The notes under the pieces: generated by a model
The model's input: the letters and a program-made list of their open reading frames with translations, nothing else
The model's database searches: none
Told to the model about the DNA's origin: nothing
Assembly: GCA_015680685.1 (NCBI GenBank)
Contig: MNCI01000161.1
Span: 115,373 to 179,372 of the forward strand
From: Gnetum montanum
Lineage: Eukaryota > Streptophyta > Gnetopsida > Gnetales > Gnetaceae
Direction of reading: 5' to 3'
Length of the DNA stretch: 64,000 nucleotides
In this document: piece by piece, positions 22,950-33,753 of the stretch
Numbering within the stretch: position 1 is the first letter of the stretch
Layout of the letters: the number at the start of each line of letters is the position of its first letter
Position numbers and translations under genes: made by a program

Positions 22950-23620
22950 CTACCCCATTGACCTTTCATGATGAATCCATCAAAGATGATCCTGAGAAAG
23001 GTCGAGTGACAATAGAACCCATGTTCATCACCATCCGGGTTGGTCAACATCGGATCCAGAGGGTGCACGTTGATGATGGTGCAGCTACGAATGTCATCCC
23101 TTATCCTATTGTGGATAAGTTGGGCCTGGTCGACCAGATCAGTCCTACGATGACATCGTGCCTAAAGTCGTTCAACAGAGCATGAGTTCAAGTCAAAGGG
23201 ATGGTACATATCAATTTTGTGGCAGGAGACCAGTTCCCGACAAACGCCACATTTATCATCGTCGAGGAGATGCTTGGCTTCAACCTCATTCTAGGGAGGT
23301 CCTAGCTAGCCCAACTGAGGGCAGTTTCATCACCGATACACCAAGAGATACACCTACCTTATGCAGGGGGAGAGGTAGTGATACATGGTGATGAAGTAAC
23401 TCCTAGAACCGTCAATAACATCGAGGAAGAACAGGGTTTGGAGATCGAAATGCCTGAAAATCAAACCCATGTCCAAATTCCCGAACAAGTTGAAATGACT
23501 AATGACAGCCTAGCCTGGGCCGACCTATCATTTCAGGAAGAGGAAGATGATGTGAAGGAGTCAGGTCATAGATCTCCTCGCCGTTACGCACCACTCAACG
23601 TAAAATTTATTAAAAAATAA
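22950..23620 (+). pseudogene. Tat aspartic protease and linker, copy B
   Basis: The active-site loop VDDGAATNVIPYPIVDKLGL starts near 23069. After a frameshift near 23180, a frame with FIIVEEMLGFNLILGRS and an acidic linker (23378-23620) follows. The linker ends RRYAPLN, where GTAAAA at 23600 could be a phase-0 splice donor. From the matching acceptor at 28527 the frame runs straight into reverse transcriptase (DSWQMDATL). This linker is absent from copy A because of its deletion. Confidence 0.7.
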
Positions 23621-23867
23621 TTACGGGCTAGAGATTGACCTGCGTGGTATTTACACGCATCTTTACACTTTCACTAGTTTTGCCATTTATGCTTATCAAT
23701 TTTGACTGTCAGTTTTGTTTAGTATACATATATTTATGTCTTCTATCCATTACGCCATTTACGTTTCCTAGTTTACACCATTTATGCTTTTTAAATCCTA
23801 TTAGTTACATTAGTACAATTACGCAAATATTTACACTTTTATCAATTGCATTCTTTGACATACGTAG

Positions 23868-24010
23868 ATGGCCCGCAACGCCCTAAAACTAGTAAAGGCC
23901 CGCAACGGCCCAAAACTAGTAAAGGCCCGCAACAGCCTCAAACTAGTGAAGGCCCGAAATGGCCCTAAACTAAAATATCCAATTTCTATCTTTACACAAA
24001 CACTATGTAA
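23868..24010 (+). repeat. Short tandem repeats, GGCCCGCAACGGCC type, copy B
   Basis: Four units parallel to those at 7240-7400, beginning GATGGCCCGCAACGCCC and ending at the AAATATCC stretch. Confidence 0.75.
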
Positions 24011-24129
24011 TAGGCAATGGCCTTAAACTAGCAACTCCATCCAACAATCGCAATAACGCCACCTATCCAAAATCCTCAATAATTCTATTTACGCTTTGTA
24101 TAAATAAAGACATAAAATTAGAAACCATA

Positions 24130-24130
24130 N
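24130..24130. other. Assembly gap (single N) cutting exon 8 of the antisense gene, copy B
   Basis: Copy A has about 190 extra bases here (about 7504-7695), including the gene's stop codon. The N stands for missing sequence, not one base. Confidence 0.8.
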
Positions 24131-27100
24131 AATCATCTTCATAGGGTTTTTCCACTAACACTTGCTCCCCAAGGTGATGATCTGCATCATTATGCTCTCC
24201 TTCCTGAACGTACGTCTCATCCTATCCACCTTCTTCGCTCGTTTCTTGTAACTACATAGAACAAGTATATCAACAAAAGCTATTATGGGACAATTCAGAA
24301 AATTCAAATTCAACAACACTAAAACTTACTTGTGATGGTCCTGCATCAGCAGCAAAGGGAAGTTGATCTAATCTGACCCACAGATGTTGCATAATCTCGT
24401 CTTCGATCAACTCAAACCAAACCCCGTTCCCCAAATTAGTTCTAGCCTTAACCTTCCCCTTCTTCACACTGGTCCATCGAGGTGGTTTGGAGAAGAAGGT
24501 AGGGACTGTGGTCTCTCCCCCAGGAAGAGTAATTTCTCTTTCCGGGGACGCGCTCACTTTCACCTGCTCCTGGAACTTCTCGAAGGCCTCAGATGCACCA
24601 ATGACATCGAGGAACAATCGCAAGGATTGAGCTTCAACCGCAGAATCTCGATAATGTTGATGATAAGCGATACTTTCTTGCTTGTATAGATGCTTATGAT
24701 CTTTCTGCTTCTACCCCCACTCTTGAACTCTTGCACAAAAGTCCTTCTAGTCCTAATTCTTCTAGGCCAAGAGCTCCATCTGCATCCTTTGCTCGACCAA
24801 TTCATGACTGGTTTGCACGCTGTTTCTGACTACGGTCCAGTAGCGAGCATAGTTAATGACAGCTGTCCGCCAGTCTTCTTCACCCGTTCCTTGAGCTTGC
24901 AGGAATTCACATCGTGACCTTAAATCTCTAACCTCTCTGGTTAGAGACATCCTTTCCTTCTCTGATCTCTACAGCTTCTTCCAGAGGTCTTCATTGACAT
25001 TCTGACTTTCCCACAGGGACGGGTTGAACGTAATGCACATTTTTGCATTTCTTCGTAAACGTTGTGTGGCACGACCGTTCCTTCCGATGAGGGTTCTTTG
25101 GTGTCCAGGTCCATGGGCTCTATAGAGTCCCATTGAAGGCAAGCTCCTGATGACAAATATTAGATCAAATGTAATTAAGTACCGTAACCTTAGAACAAAA
25201 TAAGCATACGATAGATGCAACATACCAACCCCAGGATTGACGCGTTCTAAGCGCTCAATCATATCACCAATGATGCCTTCCATAAAGGCAAATTTATCGG
25301 GGAATTCCCCCCACACTCTGCTCACAACAGTGGATGGGGAATCACCTCATTCATCTGTGGTATAATTAAGTCAAATTTTTTGGCTAATAACAGGATCTCT
25401 TAAAAATTTTTAATAGACTGATTACCTCTTCTTGTCCCAGTAGGAAGTGCGTCAATGTTCTCCGCCTCCACTCTCTCTTCACGCACAAGGGTCTATGCAT
25501 TACTCACTTTAGTAACTGGGGCCTCCTCTTCCAAAACTGGGGCCCCTTCCCCATGCCGTAACATCACCGCCCCTATCTCAGGGGTCAACTACTCTGTAGG
25601 TCTCCCTGTTCATGCCATACAATACACTTAACTAATTCAAAATACCTTGAATAAGTTGCATAATACAACAATTCCCATAACCCTTATTGTATCCTCTTGC
25701 TTACCAAGTGGAAGTTTACTCCTCTGAAACCTGACCTGTACAGTTCTGCCTGCACCACCTACCGGCTGCACAGGTGCCTCGGTTAGACGAGGCCTTTTTC
25801 ATTGAACCGAAGCGTATACTATTTCTGCCGCCAGGTGTTTTTCCCATGACACATCACCGGTGTAAGAGGGAAGCGCCCCACCTACGCTGTCAAAGCCTCG
25901 CGTTCGAGGTGCCGCCACATTCCTAGTCATTATAGAAAGCGACTCCCCAATTCCCTCTAAAGGATCTTGTGACCAGGTAGTGCCGAAGAGGTGGGAGATC
26001 CATAGTTTGGATAACTGGTCTCGGTCCTGTTGCACCTAGACACCATTCCTCTGGACCACCAAAAATTCGACAAAACGCTGGAGGCAAGCTGTGAAAAAGG
26101 TGAAGTGCATACTAAAACGAGACTCGAGCTTTTGGCAAAGCCTAATCATTTCAATGCGTAACCCTTCGGCGAAATAGCTTACCCAGTCGAATTGGGTCCC
26201 TTCCTCTATCACCTCTCGCATGATACGGGTCTATTCTATGGTGAAGAACTTCCCCTACGAGAGTGTTCTGGGGAAGGCCTAGGCTCGGAAGAGGGGATAA
26301 ATGGTCTTGGCAACCTCCAACTTGATCTTTTCACAAGGAATCCCCTTCGTGTCCTTCTTAGTCCCCAGCCACTCCTCCAGCTCTTCCTGACATTTGAGGC
26401 TTCTCCTTGACTTTTCTTCTATGGGAAGACCATCCGAGGGGACACCGAAAAGGTCAGTAAACAGCTAAGCATCAATGTCAAAATGTACACGGACGTTACG
26501 CACGCGCATGCAAATACGTTCAGCCCCCTCGCTAAAGGAGTTAGCCAGGGTTAGCATTTCACTTGCAGGGACATCAGGGGTTACAGCCAAGAACAAATGC
26601 ATTAGCCTCACCTCCCACAACTTAGTAACCAACGCAGTTGGGGCCACTGCCTGGCCAAGCTAGCGTTGTGCTTCCTTTATGTCGCCATACCGTAAGAGGA
26701 GGGTATTCACCTCGTAGCTGGAAATCATGATAGTAACTTCTCAGGATTCCCTAACTGATAACACAAGTCAAGATAGCAAAGACAATGTTATACAACATTT
26801 CAAACAATAATATCCTGTAACTAATTGTAATGACAAAACCTTACCAGGGCCGAATGGCAAAGGAAATGGAGAAAGCTTCCTTTGCACGTCCGTGAGGGTG
26901 AGGGGTGGGTTCAAAGTCCATTCCTCATGCAGCCACCCAAGGCTCTGACAATTCTTGAAAGAATCCAAGTAATGGGTGGGATACTCAAGAATCTCGAAGG
27001 CCATTTACCCCATGACACCGGCGTGTACGTTGCTAGTGGACTTAAACTCATTTATCGCCCTTTCGGTTAGGGACAATGTATCATTATTGTCCACTAACCC

Positions 27101-28065
27101 ATTTTTGTTGATGAAGAACCTGTATCATATAGCGCATTACTATCCTACGCTCTACAAGTTTAAACATTAGAAAATATATTAACATCACTGCAAGTAAAAT
27201 GACTTACCCGCCTGAGTAATACACCGTGCCTGGTGGATTATGAAAGTAGGTTAAGAAATGACGGGTTATGAACAAAGTGTTATAGGCATGATAACAGCTA
27301 AATCTAGGCATCTCCCAAATCCAACTTAAATGCCTCAATCCATTGGTGCTAAGTTCGCTGTCTTGAGGTCGACCAGTGTCAATAGCTCTGTCTATCAGGA
27401 AAGCCAAAACACCCTATGTAGAATCGACTAACAAATTTTCCAAAATGGCTGCAGCCACATCGCCCAGCAAATGCGACCAACCGATGATGTTGTAATTACG
27501 CAACAAAAACTACAAGAACTCCAGCGCACCCTTCTGGAACCATATTGCCTTCCCTTGTAGGCGAGTTTGAGGGGGAGGAACATTGGCTATGGGAGGGTTT
27601 ATACAACACAAAACCTTGACTATGTCCAAAACAATTAGGATAGGTTTCACCATTATGCTGTATAGAACATAAACACGTTACCATCAAACAAAAGACTAAA
27701 TCTAGATTTCATTGCATGCTTAGGAAAACTACAAATTATGCTTTAGCCATGTAGCCAAAATCACTTAAACCCTTGCAACAGTACAAGGTTTGTCTCAGAA
27801 AATGGCGATAGACACAATACCGCTATCTAAACCCTTCTTTTAATACAAGGTCTATATATCAAAACTCTAATTCACGCAGATAACTCAAAAGAATAATATA
27901 TATATATATCACCGAAAGCAATGTGAATAAGTGAGAGATCACCTACCGATTCAGGGGAGTAACATCTCGTACTTCGACCAAGGCCTGCGAAGCGCGCTGC
28001 AGACTCCCCTGCACTTCATCAATTTTTGCCAATTTGGCATTCTTTCCTCTCACCTTCGACGCCAT
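24131..28065 (-). pseudogene. Antisense eight-exon accessory gene, copy B (best gene model)
   Basis: Minus-strand exons: 28065-27947, 27657-27208, 27119-26845, 26754-25705, 25605-25426, 25354-25226, 25146-24330 and 24251-24131 (cut by a gap). All seven introns are GT-AG and 71-289 bp. Phases are 2,2,1,1,1,1,0, and the frame continues across every junction. With exons 7 and 8 taken from copy A the coding length is 3,255 bp, an exact multiple of three (1,084 aa). Exon 1 is basic (MASKVRGKNAKLAKIDEVQG). Exon 4 has RVRNVRVHFDIDA and FTDLFGVPSDGLP, then EEGTQFDWVSYFAEGLRI. Exon 7 is a charged coiled coil; exon 8 is acidic. Lesions are a few TAG/TGA/TAA codons and one frameshift in exon 7 (near 25017). 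The build (globular part with an [VI]-x-F-x-x-x-A...G[VL]P pattern, then coiled coil) recalls plant retrotransposon accessory proteins; the family is not certain and no function is assigned. Confidence 0.8.
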
Positions 28066-28195
28066 AGTTATAGTTCTATAAACCTTCACAAATAACGCAC
28101 TGCTATCTTTTGCTCTTTCTCTCTCTCTCTGCGACAACTGAATTCGAATTCGCAATAGCCAACAGCCTGTTTTCGATAAGAACTGCCCATTTATA
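28066..28195 (-). promoter_or_regulatory. Putative promoter and leader of antisense gene, copy B
   Basis: On the minus strand, TATAAAT (28195-28189) is about 125 bp upstream of the ATG at 28065. A GAGAGAGA-type tract lies in the leader. The sequence context is kept in copy A. Confidence 0.5.
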
Positions 28196-28539
28196 ATATG
28201 CAAGACTAATCGACTTGATGCCCAATTAAAGTGGGACTTGCCCAAACGCTGGTGTCAGCATCAGCTGGAACCCAAAGATCAAGGCATTAATACGGTAGAT
28301 ATCGCATGCATTACGGTCTGAAACGACCTTAAACTACTACACCTTATCACTTCGTAATTGGGTCACATTAATTACAGGTTGTTCACGGTATTCAAAATTC
28401 AGTTAGCTCTTCACGCTCGGCAATGTCATACCATACCTTTTCAAACTACACCAAGCGTCATACGCTAATACTTGCGGCATTTAACTTAGCATTTTCCTAA
28501 TCACTTTCATATTTGGTAGTTTTGTAGGACAGTTGGCAA
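28196..28539. other. Spacer with possible sense splice acceptor, copy B
   Basis: No gene. The pyrimidine-rich end TAGTTTTGTAG (acceptor AG 28526-28527) is followed in phase 0 by GAC AGT TGG CAA ATG, the start of reverse transcriptase. With the donor at 23600 this defines a possible 4,928-nt sense intron that contains the whole antisense gene. Confidence 0.45.
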
Positions 28540-30660
28540 ATGGACGCAACTTTATCTTCACCCCTAGCCTTAACAGGCCCACATGGGGGAATCATTAGAC
28601 AATTTGATCTCACACTAGTATAAACTAACCTTTCCCTCAATGACGCGACCATAGCCACATCGGAAACGTCTCTAGACTGGCCAGAACAATCGACGCGCAC
28701 ATTAGATCTGGAGGCTGGAGATGTAACCGAAGACCCCCTCAACGAGGTCCCTGTGGTTATGCATAAAGGTGAGAACAAAACTCTTAAGATTAGTTCTCTA
28801 CTGGACCAAAAGGCACATGACAATATAAAACAGGTGCTCCAGAATAACGTCACAGTATTCGCATGGTTATATGAAGATATGCCGGGACTAGATCCAAGGC
28901 TAATACAACACAACATAATTCTAGACCCCCATATTAAAGAAATTAGACAAAAGGCCCAGAAAATCAAGCCAGAAGTCATGCTAGCAATACGTGATGAGAT
29001 CACTAAACTGTACCAGGCTGGTTTCATCCGTGCGGTCGATTACTCAGACTGGGTATCTAACATTGTAGTTGTCCCTAAGAAGACTGGAGGGATACGCAAT
29101 CTGCATAGACTTCTGGGACTTGAACAAAGCCACAATCAAAGACAATTTCCCGCTACCAAGTATCGACCAACTAGTAGATACAACCACTAGGCATGCACTT
29201 TTATCCTTCATGGATGGCTTTTCAGGCTATAATCAAATTCACATCAACCCAGAACACCAGCTGACCACAACATTCATGACACCCTGGGGGACCTTCTGTT
29301 ACACTATGATGCCTTTTGGTTTCAAAAATGTCAGAGCTATGTATCAACGAGCTATGACATACATCTTTAGAGATTATCTCCTAGGAAGACTGAATGATTA
29401 TGTTGACGATATAGCTGTTAAGTCCATAAGGTCAGAAGATCATTTAGAGGACCTGGAGTTAGTCCTTAAAAGATGCTCTAAATACGACCTCCGGCTCAAC
29501 CCAAAGAAGTGCGTATTCGGAGTCAAAATCGAGCACATGCTGGGGTTTGTGATGTCGAAAAATGGCATACGAGTAGACCCTGACAAGGTCAAGGCCATTG
29601 TTGAATTGACACCTCCTACAAATCTCAAGCAATTATGCGAGTTGCAAGGGCAATTACAGTTTATCAGGCAGTTTATCTCAAGATTAACTGATAAATTACA
29701 CCCTATGCAGCATCTACTTAAAAAGGGGGTTAATTTTGAATGGATAGACGATTGTTAGCGTGCATTTGATAGCTTGAAACAAGAACTTCAACGCTTGCCA
29801 ACAGTATTCCCACCACAAAGGAATCAGTTGTTCCACATTTACCTCACAACCTCAGACATAGCCCTAGCTACATTACTCTGCCAAAAGAGAGGTGATGGGT
29901 CAGAAGTACCCATCTACTACTTGAGTCATGCTCTATGTGCGTATGAAATGAGGTATAATGAAGTAGAGGGTAAATGTTTAGCATTAGTGTTTGCACTCAA
30001 AAAGTGCAGACACTACCTCTTGTGTAGCAAAGTCAATATAATCTGCAAGAATAACATCCTTAGAGCTATTACGCACAACCTATATGAAAGTAGTAGGATA
30101 GCTCGTTAGAAAGCTATCACGGTAGAATTCAATCTGCATTAAATTGGCCAATCTTCTACGAAACACCAAGCAATAGCCGACCAACTAATGACATCACCTA
30201 TTGACAATTAGGCGATGATAGAGCTTAAATTTCCCGACGAACATGTACATAGTCTAAGCCCTATTCTAACAGGCCTCGAAGCAACGTTACATTTTGATGG
30301 AGCTTCAATCGCTAGAGGTGGCAGTGCCGCCACGGTCATTATACTGTCACCTGAGGATGTACGTCTGCACACCTACCGCTTGACCTTCCCCTATACGAAA
30401 AACATGGTAGAATACGACGGGCTCCTCAGGGGACTATCAATAGCCAGAGACCTTAACGTTCAACACCTGGCAATTAGGGGCGATTCGATGCTTGTGATAA
30501 ATCAAATCACAAGAGTCTACGCCTACAAGGCTGTACATTTATAGCCCTACTATGATATGGCTAAAGATCTTCTGAAGCATTTCACAACAACTGATGTCCA
30601 ACACGTGCCTTGAAATGACAACACGTTAGCCGATGCACTGGCTACATTAGCATTGAATGT
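28540..30660 (+). pseudogene. Tat reverse transcriptase, RNase H and archaeal-type RNase H, copy B
   Basis: Colinear with copy A. RT motifs WVSNIVVVPKKTGG, FMDGFSGYNQIHINPEH, MMPFGFKNVRAMYQRAM and YVDD (29399-29410) are present. A one-base insertion near 29098 shifts the frame inside the finger region, and TAG codons occur at 28621 and 29756. The second RNase H (about 30285-30650) keeps HFDGAS and LVINQIT, with ENMVEYDGLLRGL-like KNMVEYDGLLRGL. Confidence 0.9.
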
Positions 30661-30724
30661 GCTACCGCATCTGTTTGACACTTGTCCCACCTTAATGATA
30701 GAGTGTGCAAATCCTGTCATTTAG

Positions 30725-32008
30725 ATGACACAAATATCCTCACTGCTTGCAGATGAAATGCCAGAATGGTACAATAACATTAAAAATTACCTCCTGCATG
30801 GCGAACCACCACACGAGCTAACATGCGCACAAAAAGATGCAATCCACAAGCGAGCTAGGCAATACGTCCTCATAGGAGATAGTACTCTTTGTAGATGCTC
30901 TTTCAATGGAGTGTTGCTTACTTGCGTTAACAAAGACCAAACACAATGTATAGTCAGCGAAGTTCACGAGGGACCATGTGGAGGACATGTAGCTCCACGG
31001 TCCATGGCCGCTAAAATCCGTCGCTTAGGGTATTATTGGTTGTATATGGAAAAAGACTATCTTACAAAGGTTAAAACATGCGATACATGTCAGCATTACG
31101 TGAACCTTATACATGTGTCACCTACGTAACTACACATGACGCAGATTACATGGCTCTTCCAACGATGGGGATTAGACATTATAGGGCCTATCGCACCAAA
31201 ATCTTCCGCAGGACACAGCTTCATAATCACCGCTACCGAGTATTTCACGAAGTGGGTTGAAGCCATCCTTTTGCAAAAGATCACATCTCAACAGGTCTAC
31301 CATTTCATTTTGGACAACATCGTAACTAGATTTGGCCTCCCTATGATTATCGTGACCAACAATGGGCCACAATTTAGCATTGTGGAAACCAAATCTTTTT
31401 GTGATAGCCTTGGTATCAAAAAATATTTTTCCTCGCCTTATTACCCACAAGCGAATGGTCAAGCTGAAGCAACGAATAAGGTCATTATCAATTTGCTCAA
31501 GAAAATGCTTAACAATAACAAAAGACGATGGCATGAAAAGATCCTCTATATGCTATGGACGTATCGTACCACATGTAGAACAGCTACAGACTGTACACCC
31601 TATAGTCTAGTCTATGGATCTGAGGCGGTGCTACCCCTTGAATTACAAGTTCCTTCTCTGTGGATGGTCCTCTCCACGATTATAAATGATGCTCAACACA
31701 CCAAGTCTCGGATCATGGATTTGGACTTAGTAGAGGAGAAGAGAATACAAACGCTTGATACCATCGAAAAGTATCAAGATAAGCATAGGCAGAAGCACCG
31801 TCATAATCTTCAACAACGTCCGATCGAGAAAGGATATTTGGTTCTCAAGGCCATTCGCGAACCAGTAGGCAAATTCTCTACAAACTGGGAGGGCCCTTTC
31901 TTAGTAGTCGACGTATATGGCAACGGTGCGTTCAAGCTAGCAGACATCAATGGCAACAAGTTATCAAATCCCGTGAACCATATATACCTGAAGCGGTACT
32001 ACATCTAG
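30725..32008 (+). pseudogene. Tat integrase, copy B
   Basis: The better integrase: an open frame of 290 codons at 31136-32008 covers the catalytic core and C-terminus. RWGLDIIGPIAPKSSAGHSF holds the first Asp. VTNNGPQF has Asn (31358-31360) where the second catalytic Asp belongs. PQANGQAEATNKV holds the catalytic Glu. The end reads GPFLVVDVYGNGAFKL and NHIYLKRYYI. The zinc-binding N-terminus (HEGPCGGHVAP, CDTCQH) is upstream, separated by one TAA. The D-to-N change is shared with copy A. Confidence 0.9.
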
Positions 32009-32049
32009 CTGCATATCCAGTGTTAACATCAACATCAGGTGCAACCATC

Positions 32050-32590
32050 ATCCACTACGACATAAAACTGGCATTCTCCTCACGCATCCGTCACGACGCT
32101 AAACTGGCAATGATCGTCCACTACGACGTAAAACTGGCACTTTCTGCACGCGTCCGTCATGACGCTAAACTGGCAACGATCATCCGCCACGACATAAAAC
32201 TAGCAAATTGCAATTGTTCGCTACGACGTAAAACTGGCAATGTTGTACAGGTCCACCAAGACATAAAACTGGCATTTCCTACTCACGTCCGCCACGACGC
32301 TAAACTGGCACCGGCTGTCTGCCATGACATAAAACTGGCAAAGGTAAGCATCCATCTACTGAGACGTAAAACTAGCATAGAATTGTCCCTGGGTCACGAC
32401 ATGAAACTGACATCCATAGCATGGTCTACTGAGACCATAAATCAGCTCTACCGTCGTCCGCTACAACGTAAAACTAGCATTTTTCAGTCCGCCCAGACTT
32501 TAATCGGGACCATAGTCTACTACGACTTAAAACCAGCAACAACAGTCTACCAGGACTTAAAACTGGGACCTACAGACCGCCAACATACGA
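32050..32590 (+). repeat. TAAAACTGGCA short-repeat field, copy B
   Basis: Same irregular units as in copy A, about 14, with more intact CG dinucleotides (CGTCCGCCACGACGCTAAAC and similar). Confidence 0.85.
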
Positions 32591-32599
32591 ATCAAGCAA

Positions 32600-33735
32600 G
32601 CGTAAACGTCTCTGCGTAGCTGCAAAACGAACGGGGTGGGATGTTGGGACAGCCCCAGCATCGTTACTTCGCGGGCATTCTGTTGATTCCTTGAATATGC
32701 CGAAAGGCATACTATTGATCCCTCGGAGATGCTGTCACTGCACCCAATTCAGCGGTGGCACCTCTGAGAGGTCAATTTCGCCACCCGGAGCCCCAAAGGA
32801 GTTCTCACCAACCACGGCCTTGGGGATCTCCGTTCATCATCACTATCAGACTCTGGCTTCACAGATTCACCTAGCTGGTTCTTTGCATAGCCAGTTAGGT
32901 GCGATGAATTTGATTTTTAGCGGTGATATGCTGGGCCGAGCATCAACATTGAGACCTTGGCCTCTTGCTATGGTCCCTTACCCATGGCCCGCTCACTCCT
33001 TCTCGCCCTAGACGGTACTTGTTTCAACAACTTCTCCAGTGATTCAGCTGAGCAATGGTGTCCTTTGTTTTCTTTTTTGATTGCAGGTTACTTGCTACGA
33101 GGACGTCGTTCAAAAGTGCGTTCACCTGAGCAGTGAAGTACAGACAGCATTTTGAGATGGCCGCTTAGGTTAGCCTGTCTACTTAGGAGTGCAACCCTTT
33201 CTTCCTCATAATCTGATCTCTTATTCCTATTCCCCACCTTGGCCATTCCATCTATTTTCCTTGTAAAAAATGTGAATACACAACATACGCTTTCCGCATC
33301 TACATTACAATCAAGTCCATGAACTGGCGCAATGCAACTCGCCTAGTGGGCACCCAAAAAAAAAGAAAGAGGGGGTCAGCAAAATGGATGAAAAACAACC
33401 CATCCAGGCCGTGCAGACGTAACACAATTCATCCATGCAAGCCCCTTTATCTACAATATGACGGTATAACTCCATGCAAATGCAATCGCATGAGGAAGCC
33501 TGATCACTTATGCACAAAAAGCCATACTCACACACTTGCATCTTCCCCAAACCTCTCTCTTCTTGCCTCTATAACAATTCCCCCCCCGTACCATTTTATC
33601 TCCCATTCTCCTCACTTCTGCACTTCTAGATTGATAGGGCGACACTTGAGTGACCGTCGATGGAAGTTGTTGGTACTTTAACCATCCGGTGTTTCGTATT
33701 CTTTGTCGACGTTTTTCGGGCAAGCCCTCTAAATG
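32600..33735 (+). other. 3' untranslated region of copy B
   Basis: Colinear with 16831-17960; no conserved coding potential seen. It ends at the polypurine core AAAGAGGGG (33741-33749). Confidence 0.6.
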
Positions 33736-33753
33736 TCAACAAAGAGGGGCCAT

